From Marinobacter halophilus (lineage in GTDB: Bacteria; Pseudomonadota; Gammaproteobacteria; Pseudomonadales; Oleiphilaceae): 64,000 nt of DNA. The stretch is from assembly GCF_003007685.1 (NCBI RefSeq), contig NZ_PXNN01000016.1, positions 124,001-188,000 of the forward strand. The letters run 5' to 3'. How positions within the stretch are numbered: the first letter of the stretch is position 1; each line of letters starts with the position of its first letter. The notes under the pieces were generated by a model. That model saw only the letters and a program-made list of their open reading frames with translations, did no database searches and was not told where the DNA came from. Positions 43,532 to 53,401 of this stretch are shown in pieces. The translations under genes and the position numbers were made by a program.

Positions 43532-44437
43532 TTGCCCAGAACTGATGATGAACAGTTGATTGCCCGGTTTGGAGACGCCATCTGGCTGGAAGACGGCCTG
43601 GGTGAAAAAACCCGCCAGGCCTACGCCAGTGATTTGGGCAGGCTGGCTGAGTGGCTTGAGCAACAGGCCGGTTCGCCAACGTTGCGGGCTGTTCGTCGCA
43701 ACGATCTGCTCGCCTGGATGTCGCGCGGCCTGTCCGATGGCCTGAAAGCCAGTACCGCCGCTCGCCGGCTGTCTGGCATCCGGCGCTTCTATCGGTTCTT
43801 GTTGCGTGAGGGGCTGGTTGCGGAAGACCCGACGTTAAGAATCGACAGCCCGCGCCTGCCCCGGCGCCTGCCCGATACGTTGACTGAAGAGGATGTGGAT
43901 ACCCTGCTGACCGAACCGGACCCGGAAATACCTCTAGAGCTCAGGGATCGGGCCATGCTGGAAATTCTGTACGGGTGTGGGTTGCGGGTCTCTGAGCTGA
44001 CCGGTTTGATGGTGGATCAGGTCAACCTGCGCCAGGGTGTGGTGCGCATCCGTGGTAAAGGCGACAAAGAACGCCTGGTGCCGTTGGGTGAGGAGGCGGT
44101 GGACTGGTTGATTCGTTACATGAAAGAAGCGCGCGGCGAGCTGCTAAAAGGCAAAAGCAGTGATGCTCTGTTTCCCGGAAATCGGGCGACCCCGATGACC
44201 CGCCAGACTTTCTGGCACCGGATCAAGCATTACTCGGTCAGGGCGGGTATTCGTAAGCACCTTTCCCCGCACACCTTACGCCATGCATTCGCGACACACT
44301 TATTGAATCACGGTGCTGATTTGCGGGTAGTGCAGATGTTGCTGGGTCATTCGGATCTCTCGACCACCCAGATTTACACCCATGTTGCCCGGCAACGATT
44401 GCAGGATCTGCATCAGGCGCACCATCCCCGAGGCTAA
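43532..44437 (+). CDS. xerD: Site-specific tyrosine recombinase XerD
   Basis: A 301-residue recombinase that works with XerC at dif to resolve chromosome dimers. The N-terminal SAM-like domain is followed by the catalytic core with Arg in LYGCGLRVSELTGL near 150, HTLRHAFATHLLNHG near 247, and the nucleophile Tyr in STTQIYTHVARQR near 282. The TTG start has a TGAGG site 8 bases away and is the only start before an in-frame stop. In many relatives xerD likewise precedes dsbC and hom-thrC. Confidence 0.93.
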   Translation: MPRTDDEQLIARFGDAIWLEDGLGEKTRQAYASDLGRLAEWLEQQAGSPTLRAVRRNDLLAWMSRGLSDGLKASTAARRLSGIRRFYRFLLREGLVAEDPTLRIDSPRLPRRLPDTLTEEDVDTLLTEPDPEIPLELRDRAMLEILYGCGLRVSELTGLMVDQVNLRQGVVRIRGKGDKERLVPLGEEAVDWLIRYMKEARGELLKGKSSDALFPGNRATPMTRQTFWHRIKHYSVRAGIRKHLSPHTLRHAFATHLLNHGADLRVVQMLLGHSDLSTTQIYTHVARQRLQDLHQAHHPRG

Positions 44438-44575
44438 TCTGGTATGTTACCGGAATGAACTTTTGTTCTGTGGCCGGGTCGCATCAGAAGGTCTGAGTGG
44501 GCCGCGAAAGAGTATGCTGGTCAGATAGCGGGGGTCGGCCCTGGAACCCATAAATACTGAAGGTAAATTGAATCC

Positions 44576-45310
44576 ATGAATCTTAAAATTTTGGCCGCTG
44601 TTGCCGGCCTTGTGTTGTCGTTTGCTGGCGTGTCGGTTGTCGGCGCGGCCGAGACCGAAGACCGAATTGCCAAGCAGTTGATGCAGGCCGTGCCGGGGCT
44701 GAGCGTGACCTCGGTCCGTGAATCCGAGGCGGGCGGTTTGTACGAGGTCCAGAGCAACAATGGCGATACCATCTACACCACGGCCGACGGTGTCTACCTG
44801 TTGACCGGCGATTTGCTCAAGATTACCGACAATGGCATTGCCAATGTTTCCGAGGCGTCCAGAGCGGGTCAGCGCAAAGAACAGATGGCGGCGTTCGGCG
44901 CCAAAGGCATTATTTCCTATCCAGCCAAAGGTGAGCAGAAAGCGGTCATCGATGTCTTCACCGACATCGACTGCCCCTACTGCCGAAAAATGCATGACGA
45001 AGTGCCCGAGCTGAATGAGTACGGAATTACCGTCAATTATTACGGGTTCCCCCGCTCCGGTCCGGGCACACCGTCATTCCGAAAGTATGAATCCGTCTGG
45101 TGCGCAGATAACCAACAGAAAGCGATGGACACTGCCAAAGCGGGCAAGCCTATTGCCCAGAACACCTGTGACAATCCGGTAGAGGCGCAGTATCGCCTCG
45201 GCGGGCAGGTGGGTGTGACCGGCACGCCGGCTATTTTGCTCGAGGACGGCAACGTGATCAGAGGCTACGTTCCCGCTCGCAGCCTGGCTGAAGGGCTCGG
45301 GATTCTGTAA
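44576..45310 (+). CDS. dsbC: Thiol:disulfide interchange protein DsbC
   Basis: A 244-residue periplasmic disulfide isomerase. The signal peptide covers about residues 1-24 (VLSFAGVSVVGAA), the N-terminal dimerisation domain follows, and the thioredoxin-fold domain has CPYC in DIDCPYCRKMHDE near 138. cis-Pro TGTPAI is near 219, and a second cysteine pair sits at about 178 and 194. It probably serves extracytoplasmic protein folding and is kept reduced by DsbD elsewhere. Confidence 0.93.
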   Translation: MNLKILAAVAGLVLSFAGVSVVGAAETEDRIAKQLMQAVPGLSVTSVRESEAGGLYEVQSNNGDTIYTTADGVYLLTGDLLKITDNGIANVSEASRAGQRKEQMAAFGAKGIISYPAKGEQKAVIDVFTDIDCPYCRKMHDEVPELNEYGITVNYYGFPRSGPGTPSFRKYESVWCADNQQKAMDTAKAGKPIAQNTCDNPVEAQYRLGGQVGVTGTPAILLEDGNVIRGYVPARSLAEGLGIL

Positions 45311-45356
45311 TTCCGCTCCGGGGAGGCTTGCGTCCCCAAACATCGATTGAACTGTG

Positions 45357-45398
45357 ACCGATTCAGGGCTTATTCAGGAGGCCCCGAATCGGTATACT
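45357..45398 (+). promoter_or_regulatory. hom-thrC promoter overlapped by an inverted repeat
   Basis: A TTATTC -35 (45370-45375) and TATACT -10 (45393-45398), 17 bases apart, precede hom. They are enclosed by ACCGATTC (45357-45364) and GAATCGGT (45386-45393), perfect arms extended inward by GGGC/GCCC with one mismatch. The hairpin overlaps both promoter hexamers, so it is a candidate operator. A GGGGA/TCCCC hairpin lies just after the dsbC stop. Confidence 0.5.
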
Positions 45399-45451
45399 AT
45401 GCCACCATATTGTAACCCATCAGCACCCCCATCGGGATCAGAGGTGAGAGC

Positions 45452-46753
45452 TTGAAAGACGTTAATGTCGGAATTTGCGGACTAGGAACCGTTGGCGGCG
45501 GTACATTCAATGTTCTTACTCGCAACGCCGCGATTATTGCAGGGCGTGCCGGCTGCAACATCCGGATTGCCCGGGTCGCCAGTCGTCGTAGTCGGGACGA
45601 TATCAAGTTGGGCGATGTGCCGTTCAGTACCGATATTTACGATGTGATTAATGACCCCGATATCGACATCGTTGTTGAGCTGATTGGCGGTTACGATGCG
45701 GCCAAGGAACTGGTGTTGGCGGCGATAGCCAAAGGCAAGCATGTGGTGACTGCCAACAAGGCACTGATCGCTGTGCATGGTAACGAGATCTTTGACGCCG
45801 CCGAAAAAGCCGGCGTTGTGGTTGCCTACGAAGCCGGCGTGGCTGGTGGCATTCCGGTAATCAAGGCCGTTCGGGAGGGCCTGGCGGCCAATCGCATCGA
45901 CACCATTGCCGGTATCATTAACGGCACCGGCAACTACATTCTGACGGAGATGCGGGCCGGTCGTGAATTCGGTGAAGTCCTGAAAGAGGCTCAGGCCCTG
46001 GGGTATGCCGAAGCGGATCCGACCTTTGACGTCGAAGGTATTGACGCGGCCCACAAGCTCACCATTCTGGCGTCTTCTGGCTTCGGTGTTCCGCTGCAGT
46101 TTGAAAAGGCCTACACCGAAGGTATCTCTACCCTGACGCCGAGCGACATTGCTCACGCCGAACTGCTCGGATACCGGATCAAGCATCTGGGTATTGCCCG
46201 TCGCCGTGACGAAGGTATTGAATTGCGGGTTCACCCGACCCTGGTTCCGAAAAGCCATCTGATTGCTCAGGTAGACGGCGTGCTGAACGCGGTGATGGTG
46301 GACGGCGACGCGGTTGGCCAGACCATGTATTACGGTCCGGGTGCCGGTGATGAAGCGACCGGCTCTGCGGTTATTGCCGATATTGTCGATGTGGCGCGCG
46401 CCGTCGCCAGCAAAAGCCAGCAGCGGGTTCCGTATCTGGGCTTCCGTCCTGAGGCGATGGAAAATTTGCCGGTACTGTCGATGGAAGACGTTCAGTCAGC
46501 GTATTACTTACGCATCCAGGCCTTTGATCATCCGGGTGTTCTGGCCAAAGTTGCGTCGATTCTGAGCGAGCATGGCATCAACATCGAATCGATTATGCAG
46601 AAAGAGTCCGAGTTCAAGGATGGTCGCATTCCGGTCATCATCCTGACCCACACGGTTCAGGAGCGCCAGATGAATCTGGCCATCGACGAAATGGAAGCCC
46701 TGGCCGATGTTGACGGCAAGGTTGTTCGCATCCGCGCAGAAAATTTTAACTGA
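45452..46753 (+). CDS. hom: Homoserine dehydrogenase
   Basis: A 433-residue monofunctional enzyme that reduces aspartate semialdehyde to homoserine. The NAD(P) loop is VGICGLGTVGGGTFNVL at the N-terminus, EAGVAGGIPVIKAVREG is near residue 127, and a C-terminal ACT domain (YYLRIQAFDHPGVLAKVASI near 350) suggests feedback control by threonine. The TTG start has a GAGG site. thrC follows after 11 bases. Confidence 0.95.
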   Translation: MKDVNVGICGLGTVGGGTFNVLTRNAAIIAGRAGCNIRIARVASRRSRDDIKLGDVPFSTDIYDVINDPDIDIVVELIGGYDAAKELVLAAIAKGKHVVTANKALIAVHGNEIFDAAEKAGVVVAYEAGVAGGIPVIKAVREGLAANRIDTIAGIINGTGNYILTEMRAGREFGEVLKEAQALGYAEADPTFDVEGIDAAHKLTILASSGFGVPLQFEKAYTEGISTLTPSDIAHAELLGYRIKHLGIARRRDEGIELRVHPTLVPKSHLIAQVDGVLNAVMVDGDAVGQTMYYGPGAGDEATGSAVIADIVDVARAVASKSQQRVPYLGFRPEAMENLPVLSMEDVQSAYYLRIQAFDHPGVLAKVASILSEHGINIESIMQKESEFKDGRIPVIILTHTVQERQMNLAIDEMEALADVDGKVVRIRAENFN

Positions 46754-46764
46754 CAGGTACGCAC

Positions 46765-48165
46765 GTGAGATACATCAGTACACGGGGCGAAGCTCCCGCC
46801 TTGGGCTTTGAAGAGGTCCTTCTGACCGGTCTGGCGACCGATGGTGGTCTGTATGTGCCCGAGTCGTTGCCGCATTTCAGTCTGGAAGAAATCCGTAGCT
46901 GGCGCGGTCTGCCATACGCCGAGCTGGCTTACAACGTTATGTATCCGTTTGTGGAGGATGCCATCCCGGCCGATGCATTCCGCAAGATGCTGGATGAGAC
47001 CTACAGCGTGTTCACCCATAAGGCAGTCGCACCGCTGGTACAGATCGACAGCAACGAGTGGGTGATGGAGTTATTTCGTGGTCCGACGCTGGCGTTTAAG
47101 GATTTCGCTCTGCAACTGTTGGGTCGCCTGCTCGACTATGTGTTGGAAAAGCGTAACCAGCATGTGGTGATCATGGGGGCGACCTCCGGCGACACCGGCT
47201 CGGCCGCCATTGAAGGCTGCCGCCGCTGCAAACACGTGGATATTTTTATACTGCATCCGTATCAGCGGGTGTCGGAAGTCCAGCGTCGCCAGATGACCAC
47301 GGTACAGGGTGACAACATTCACAACATCGCGGTCAAGGGCAACTTCGACGACTGTCAGCGTATGGTGAAGGAAAGTTTCGGTGATCAGTCGTTCCTGGGC
47401 GGTAAGACCCAGTTGGCGGCGGTGAACTCCATCAACTGGGCGCGGATCATGGCCCAGATTGTGTATTACTTTCAGGCGTCACTGTCGCTGGGCGGCCCGG
47501 ATCGCAGCATGGCTTTTTCGGTGCCCACCGGTAATTTCGGTGATATTTTTGCTGGTTACCTGGCCAAGAAAATGGGCCTGCCCATTTCACAACTGGTGAT
47601 TGCCACCAACCGTAACGACATCCTTCATCGCTTCATGAGCGGTAACAAATATGAACAGCATCAGCTTGAGCATACTCTGTCGCCAAGCATGGACATCATG
47701 GTGTCCAGTAACTTCGAGCGTCTGTTGTTCGACTTGCACGGTCGTGATGGTGCAGCGGTGAAAACGCTACTGGAGAACGCCTCCAAGGGTCCGGTCAGTA
47801 TCGAGGATTATCGCTGGAAACATGCGCGCAAAGTGTTCGACAGTGATGCGGTTGACGACAAAAGCACCTGCGACACCATTCGCGACATCTTTGAGCAGAA
47901 CGAGTATCTGCTCGACCCGCACACCGCCATTGGCGTGCAAGCGGCCCGCAACTGTCGTCGGGATTTAGCCGTGCCAATGATCACTCTAGGTACTGCACAT
48001 CCGGCCAAGTTTCCTGACGCTATCGCCGAATCCGGTCTGTCTTTGAAGCCGCAATTGCCGGCGCACATGGCGGATCTGTTCGAGCGGGAGGAACGGTACA
48101 CGGTTCTGGATAACAATCTTGGCGAAGTCCACGACTTTATCGCCAAACACTGGAAAAACGCCTGA
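46765..48165 (+). CDS. thrC: Threonine synthase
   Basis: A 466-residue PLP enzyme that converts phosphohomoserine to threonine. PLP lysine is in GPTLAFKDFALQLLGR near residue 112, ATSGDTGSAAIEG near 140, and the phosphate-binding SVPTGNFGDIFAGY near 252. The start is GTG. Together with hom it makes the threonine branch; thrB homoserine kinase is not in the window. Confidence 0.95.
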   Translation: MRYISTRGEAPALGFEEVLLTGLATDGGLYVPESLPHFSLEEIRSWRGLPYAELAYNVMYPFVEDAIPADAFRKMLDETYSVFTHKAVAPLVQIDSNEWVMELFRGPTLAFKDFALQLLGRLLDYVLEKRNQHVVIMGATSGDTGSAAIEGCRRCKHVDIFILHPYQRVSEVQRRQMTTVQGDNIHNIAVKGNFDDCQRMVKESFGDQSFLGGKTQLAAVNSINWARIMAQIVYYFQASLSLGGPDRSMAFSVPTGNFGDIFAGYLAKKMGLPISQLVIATNRNDILHRFMSGNKYEQHQLEHTLSPSMDIMVSSNFERLLFDLHGRDGAAVKTLLENASKGPVSIEDYRWKHARKVFDSDAVDDKSTCDTIRDIFEQNEYLLDPHTAIGVQAARNCRRDLAVPMITLGTAHPAKFPDAIAESGLSLKPQLPAHMADLFEREERYTVLDNNLGEVHDFIAKHWKNA

Positions 48166-48171
48166 CCCGGC

Positions 48172-49905
48172 ATGACTCCAAAAAAGATCCTGCGTCGCTC
48201 CCAGCCGGCTGAAACGCCGGACTGGGGGTACAGTCTCCCAGCCATCCTCCGTCGGCTCTATGCGGCTCGGGGTGTTGAGTCTGAAGATCAGCTCCAGTAC
48301 ACCCTCAAGCACCTGGCCTCTCCAATGCAGTTGCAGGGGATTGAGCGCGCCGTCGAACTGCTGGCCGATGCAGTGGTTCATAAGCAACGGGTGATGGTGC
48401 TGGGTGACTTTGATGCCGACGGGGCCACCAGCACCGCGGTAGCGATGCTCGGGCTGTCTATGTTGGGCGTTCCGGCAGTGGATTTTCGGGTGCCCAGCCG
48501 TTTCTCAGACGGTTATGGTCTGACTCCGGGCATTATCCATCGACTGCAGGACGACGGTGATTTACCTGATCTACTGGTGACTGTCGACAACGGCATCTCT
48601 GCCATCGAAGGCGTACGCGCCGCCCGGGCGCTGGGCATCAAGGTGGTGGTCACTGACCACCACCTTGCCGGTGAGGAATTGCCGGATGCTGATGCCATCG
48701 TCAACCCTAACCAGCCTGGCTGTCCGTTCCTGAGCAAGAACGCGGCCGGCGTGGGTGTGATGTTCTATGTGCTGACGGCGCTGCGCAAGCACCTGCGCGA
48801 CAACAATCTGTTGCCAAACCCAGAGCCCAATCTGGGCAGCTTGCTGGACCTGGTCGCTCTGGGTACGGTGGCCGATGTGGTGCCGCTGGACCACAATAAC
48901 CGGATTTTTGTTGAGCAGGGTATTCGCCGCATCCGCAAAGGCGAAGCCCGTCCAGGCATACTGGCGTTACTGGAAGTGGCCGGTCGCGATTACACCCAAA
49001 TCAGTTCCACCGATCTCGGTTTTGTCGTCGGCCCGCGCCTGAACGCCGCTGGCCGCCTGGACGACATGAGCATCGGCATCGCCTGTCTGCTGGCCGACAG
49101 TCATGACGAGGCCATGCGTCTGGCCCGGGAGCTCGATAACTTTAATCGTGAACGCCGTACCATTGAAAAAGACATGAAGCACCAGGCCCAGGAACTGCTG
49201 GCGTCCATGTCACTAGACATCGAGGGCCTGCCCTGGGGGCTGGCGTTGTTTGATCAGGACTGGCATCAGGGTGTGATTGGCATTCTAGCGGCCCGTATCC
49301 GCGAACAGACCCATCGCCCAACCATTGCCTTCGCGCCAGACGACGACGGTGAGCACCTAAAAGGCTCTGCCCGCTCCATACCCGGTCTGCATATTCGCGA
49401 TGCGTTGGCGGTGGTCGACGCCAAAAACCCGGGCCTGATGAAAAAGTACGGCGGCCACGCCATGGCGGCGGGCATGACCATCGCCCGTGCCGATCTGGAA
49501 GCCTTCAGTCAGGCGTTTGACCAGGCTGTGCGGGCTACTTTGACCGCGCAGGATCTTGAAGCGGCGATCGTGACCGACGGCCCGCTGACGCTAAACGAAC
49601 TCAGCCTGGATACCGCCTACCTACTGAGGCGCGGAGGTCCTTGGGGACAGCATTTTCCAGAGCCGGTTTTTGATGGCGAATTCCGGGTGGTTAGCCAGCG
49701 GGTGGTGGGTGAGAACCATCTGAAGCTGGTGCTGCAGCCGATGGAAGGTGGGGGCATTATTGACGGCATTGCTTTTAATACCGGGCCGGAAGTGCCGGAC
49801 TACACGCAGTCTGGTGCGCGGGTGGTTTATAAGCCAGATGCGAATACCTTTCGGGGACGGACCAATCTGCAGTTGTTGGTGGATTATCTGGAGCCTCTCA
49901 GCTGA
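48172..49905 (+). CDS. recJ: Single-stranded-DNA-specific 5'-3' exonuclease RecJ
   Basis: A 577-residue DHH-family nuclease. Metal-binding motifs are GDFDADGATSTAVA near residue 78, TVDNGISAIEG near 135, and VTDHHLAGEELP near 158, followed by the DHHA1 region (QGVIGILAARIREQTHRP, GHAMAAGMTI) and an OB-fold C-terminus. It serves recombination and mismatch repair. It overlaps no neighbour but follows thrC by 6 bases, the arrangement also seen in Pseudomonas (hom-thrC-recJ). Confidence 0.96.
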   Translation: MTPKKILRRSQPAETPDWGYSLPAILRRLYAARGVESEDQLQYTLKHLASPMQLQGIERAVELLADAVVHKQRVMVLGDFDADGATSTAVAMLGLSMLGVPAVDFRVPSRFSDGYGLTPGIIHRLQDDGDLPDLLVTVDNGISAIEGVRAARALGIKVVVTDHHLAGEELPDADAIVNPNQPGCPFLSKNAAGVGVMFYVLTALRKHLRDNNLLPNPEPNLGSLLDLVALGTVADVVPLDHNNRIFVEQGIRRIRKGEARPGILALLEVAGRDYTQISSTDLGFVVGPRLNAAGRLDDMSIGIACLLADSHDEAMRLARELDNFNRERRTIEKDMKHQAQELLASMSLDIEGLPWGLALFDQDWHQGVIGILAARIREQTHRPTIAFAPDDDGEHLKGSARSIPGLHIRDALAVVDAKNPGLMKKYGGHAMAAGMTIARADLEAFSQAFDQAVRATLTAQDLEAAIVTDGPLTLNELSLDTAYLLRRGGPWGQHFPEPVFDGEFRVVSQRVVGENHLKLVLQPMEGGGIIDGIAFNTGPEVPDYTQSGARVVYKPDANTFRGRTNLQLLVDYLEPLS

Positions 49906-49979
49906 TTTAGCCAGCAAATTCCGGTAGAATTCTGCCTCTGTTTTTATCGCATCCTTTTCCAAAAGCGAGACAAGATTTC

Positions 49980-51075
49980 ATGGAAGTTAATCCCATTGTG
50001 GTGAAGATCAAAGAGCTTCGTGAGCGCACTGAAGCGCTGAGGGGGTATCTTTGACTACGATCAGCGTAGTGAGCGCCTGGTCGAAGTAGAACGTGAGCTC
50101 GAGATGCCGAAAGTATGGGAAGATCCCGAGCGCGCTCAGGCACTGGGTAAGGAGCGTTCGGATCTTGAGCTGATTGTCCGGACCATCGATAACCTGACCA
50201 GTGGTCTGGGCGATGCCGAAAGCCTGCTCGATATGGCCGTCGAAGAAGACGACGAAGGCACCGTCGAGGAAATCGTGGCCGATATTGAAAGCCTCGATAA
50301 AGAGCTCGAGAAACTCGAGTTCCGCCGCATGTTCTCGGGTGAGATGGACCCCAATAACGCCTATCTGGATATCCAGGCCGGCTCCGGCGGGACCGAAGCT
50401 CAGGACTGGGCCAACATGCTGTTGCGTATGTACCTGCGCTGGGCTGAGCGCCGTGGTTTCAAAGCCGAAATCGTTGAGTTGCAGGAAGGCGAAGTGGCGG
50501 GCATTAAAAGCGCCACCATTCACGTCCAGGGCGACTACGCCTACGGCTGGCTGCGCACCGAAACTGGTGTTCATCGTCTGGTACGCAAATCGCCGTACGA
50601 TTCCGGCAACCGTCGTCACACTTCCTTTTCCTCGGTGTTTATATCTCCGGAGGTGGACGACAGTTTTGAGATTGAAATTAACCCGGCCGATCTCCGGGTT
50701 GACGTATACCGCGCCTCCGGTGCCGGTGGTCAGCACGTCAACCGGACCGAATCTGCGGTACGGCTGACGCACAACCCGACCGGGATTGTGGTCGCCTGTC
50801 AGGCTGGCCGAAGCCAGCACCAGAACAGGGATTTTGCCATGAAACAGCTGAAGGCCAAGCTGTTTGATCGCGAAATGCAGATGCGTAATGCCGAGAAGCA
50901 GAAGCAGGAAGACGCCAAGTCTGACATCGGCTGGGGCAGCCAGATCCGGTCATACGTGCTGGATGACAGCCGAATCAAAGATCTTCGCACCAAAGTGGAG
51001 ACCAGCAACACCCAGTCGGTGCTCGATGGTGACATCGACAAGTTTATTGAAGCCAGTCTGAAGATGGCGCTGTAA
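49980..51075 (+). CDS. prfB: Peptide chain release factor 2, with programmed +1 frameshift
   Basis: RF2 ends translation at UGA and UAA. The first 24 codons run from ATG 49980 to an in-frame TGA at 50052; a +1 shift there continues to the stop at 51073-51075, giving 364 residues, the normal RF2 length. The catalytic [15 protein letters not shown] is near 248. The stop-recognition tripeptide is SPY (RKSPYDSG) where E. coli has SPF. This is the known autoregulatory mechanism, so it is not a pseudogene. lysS follows, as in many bacteria. Confidence 0.96.
50040..50054 (+). promoter_or_regulatory. RF2 programmed frameshift site
   Basis: AGGGGGTATCTTTGA followed by C is the canonical element: a Shine-Dalgarno-like AGGGGG, three bases, then CTT TGA C, where the ribosome slips +1 when RF2 is scarce. 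Confidence 0.95.
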
Positions 51076-51127
51076 TCAGCGCCACTCAACCCGATCCGGA
51101 CAACCCCCGACTTCTTAGTGAGCCAAC

Positions 51128-52663
51128 ATGACTGAACACACCCAGAACGCCGCACAGCCCGAGGATAACAAGCTGATTGTCGAGCGCCGAGCCAAGCTGG
51201 CGGCACTGCGCGAGCAGGGCAATCCGTTCCCGAATGACTTCCGTCGCGATGCCACTGCGGCTGAGTTGCAGGAAGAATACGGTGACAACTCCAAGGAAGA
51301 GCTGGAGGCGATGGGGATCGAGGTGGCCATTGCCGGCCGCATGATGCTAGACCGCAAGGCGTTCAAGGTGGTTCAGGACATGACTGGTCGCATCCAGATC
51401 TACGCCTCCAAGGATGTCCAGAAAGACACCAGGCACTGGGATCTGGGTGACATCGTGGGCGTGCGTGGCATCCTGTGCAAATCCGGCAAGGGCGACCTGT
51501 ATGTGTCCATGGACGAGTACACACTGCTCACCAAGTCATTGCGTCCGCTGCCCGAGAAACACAAAGGTCTGACCGACACTGAGGCGCGTTATCGTCATCG
51601 GTATGTCGATCTGATGGTGAACGAAGATAGCCGTCGGGTGTTCTATGCCCGCTCGAAAATTATTAGTGTCATGCGTCAGTACTTCACCGAGCGTGACTAC
51701 ATGGAGGTGGAAACCCCCATGCTGCAGGTGATCCCCGGTGGCGCCACTGCTCGGCCGTTCGTGACCCATCACAATGCGTTGGGTATCGATATGTACCTGC
51801 GAATTGCTCCGGAACTGTTTCTCAAGCGCCTGGTGGTAGGTGGCCTTGAACGGGTTTTCGAGATTAACCGCAACTTCCGCAACGAAGGGCTGTCCACCCG
51901 GCATAACCCAGAGTTCACCATGGTCGAGTTCTATCAGGCGTACGCCGATTACAACGACCTCATGGACTTGACCGAAGACATGCTGCGCACTATTGCACAA
52001 AAAGTACTGGGCACCACCACGGTCACCAATACCCGGGTGCTGAAAGACGGTACCGAAGAAACCATTGAGTACGATTTTGGTAAGCCGTTCGAGCGCCTGA
52101 CCGTGGTGGATGCCATTTTGCGCTACAACCCGGACATCAGCCGGGAGTCGTTGGCGGATTATGACAGCGCCCGTGAGCTGGCCAAAGGCTTGGGTATTCA
52201 TATCAAGAATACCTGGGGCCTGGGCAAGATACAGATCGAGATCTTTGAGGCCACTGCCGAGCATCGCCTGATGCAACCCACGTTCATTACCGAATACCCG
52301 AAAGAGATTTCTCCGCTGGCTCGCTGCAAGGACAGCGATCCGTTCGTGACAGAACGTTTCGAATTCTTCGTGGGTGGTCGCGAGATTGCCAACGGCTTCT
52401 CCGAGTTGAACGATGCGGAAGATCAGGCCGAGCGCTTTCAGGCCCAAGTAGCCGAGAAAGACGCCGGTGACGACGAAGCCATGTTTTACGATGAAGACTA
52501 TGTGATGGCTCTGGAATACGGTCTGCCGCCGACCGCTGGTGAAGGCATCGGCATCGACCGTCTGGCCATGTTGCTGACCAATTCGCAATCAATCCGCGAC
52601 GTTATCCTGTTCCCGGCCCTGCGCCCGGAGCACAAGGCCGAACAGAAGCCTGAGGGCGTATAA
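51128..52663 (+). CDS. lysS: Lysyl-tRNA synthetase, class II
   Basis: A 511-residue synthetase. The OB-fold anticodon-binding domain ([20 protein letters not shown] near 60) precedes a class II core with motif 1 around [14 protein letters not shown], motif 2 [20 protein letters not shown] near 260, and motif 3 [15 protein letters not shown] near 475. prfB precedes it. The uracil-DNA glycosylase gene starts 3 bases after its stop. Confidence 0.97.
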   Translation: MTEHTQNAAQPEDNKLIVERRAKLAALREQGNPFPNDFRRDATAAELQEEYGDNSKEELEAMGIEVAIAGRMMLDRKAFKVVQDMTGRIQIYASKDVQKDTRHWDLGDIVGVRGILCKSGKGDLYVSMDEYTLLTKSLRPLPEKHKGLTDTEARYRHRYVDLMVNEDSRRVFYARSKIISVMRQYFTERDYMEVETPMLQVIPGGATARPFVTHHNALGIDMYLRIAPELFLKRLVVGGLERVFEINRNFRNEGLSTRHNPEFTMVEFYQAYADYNDLMDLTEDMLRTIAQKVLGTTTVTNTRVLKDGTEETIEYDFGKPFERLTVVDAILRYNPDISRESLADYDSARELAKGLGIHIKNTWGLGKIQIEIFEATAEHRLMQPTFITEYPKEISPLARCKDSDPFVTERFEFFVGGREIANGFSELNDAEDQAERFQAQVAEKDAGDDEAMFYDEDYVMALEYGLPPTAGEGIGIDRLAMLLTNSQSIRDVILFPALRPEHKAEQKPEGV

Positions 52664-52666
52664 AAC

Positions 52667-53401
52667 ATGCATCCGGCCCAGTTACTGGCTCAGCAACTGA
52701 AGCCCGGGCGTGGCTGGGATGAGTGGCTGGCGGATGAGTTCCGTCAGCCTTATCTGCAGCAACTGGCGGAGTTTCTGGCGGCTGAAGAGCGGGCCGGTAA
52801 AACGCTGTTTCCGGAACGGAGGCATTGTTTCAATGCCCTGAACAGTACGCCGCTGGAGCAGGTTAAGGTGGTAATTCTGGGCCAAGACCCCTATCACGGT
52901 CCTGGCCAGGCTCACGGCCTGTGTTTTTCAGTTCGGCCTGGCGTTCCGACACCGCCTTCACTGGTTAATATCTTCAAGGAAATTCAGCAGGATCTTGGCA
53001 TTGCGGCGCCGGACCATGGTTGCCTGCAGCTCTGGGCGGAGCAGGGTGTGTTGCTATTGAACGCGGTGCTGACGGTCGAGCAGAGTAATGCTGGCGCCCA
53101 TCAGGGCAAGGGTTGGGAAACGTTTACGGACCGGGTGATCGAGACCGTCAATCAGTATCGTCAGGGTGTGGTGTTTCTGCTCTGGGGTAGTTACGCCCGC
53201 AAGAAGGGACGCATTATTGATCGCAAGCGCCACCTGGTTCTGGAAGGGCCGCACCCGTCCCCGCTAAGCGCCTATCGTGGCTTTTTTGGTTGTCAACATT
53301 TCTCTCAAGCCAATCAAAGGCTTGAACAGCAGGGCCAGTCACCGGTGGACTGGGCCCTGCCGTCGCAGCAAGAGCTTGTCGAGCGTTATCGGAAAGACTG
53401 A
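52667..53401 (+). CDS. ung: Uracil-DNA glycosylase
   Basis: A 244-residue family 1 enzyme that removes uracil from DNA. The water-activating motif is [17 protein letters not shown] near residue 66, the uracil-binding [10 protein letters not shown] near 128, and the DNA-intercalating [16 protein letters not shown] near 190. It is tightly coupled to lysS and converges with the HDOD gene, whose stop is immediately adjacent. Confidence 0.96.
   Translation: MHPAQLLAQQLKPGRGWDEWLADEFRQPYLQQLAEFLAAEERAGKTLFPERRHCFNALNSTPLEQVKVVILGQDPYHGPGQAHGLCFSVRPGVPTPPSLVNIFKEIQQDLGIAAPDHGCLQLWAEQGVLLLNAVLTVEQSNAGAHQGKGWETFTDRVIETVNQYRQGVVFLLWGSYARKKGRIIDRKRHLVLEGPHPSPLSAYRGFFGCQHFSQANQRLEQQGQSPVDWALPSQQELVERYRKD

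Noticed and set aside
45399..45455. 18-codon reading frame ending in a TTGA overlap with the hom start, possible leader peptide
   Set aside because: It contains no threonine or isoleucine run, has no ribosome binding site, and its ATG abuts the -10 hexamer, probably ahead of the transcription start.
49980..50054. Apparent nonsense mutation or frameshift at the start of prfB
   Set aside because: It is the conserved programmed +1 site of RF2, with the SD-like stimulator and CTTTGAC slip site intact.
51536..52588. Frame of about 350 codons antisense to lysS
   Set aside because: Shadow of a complete class II synthetase gene.
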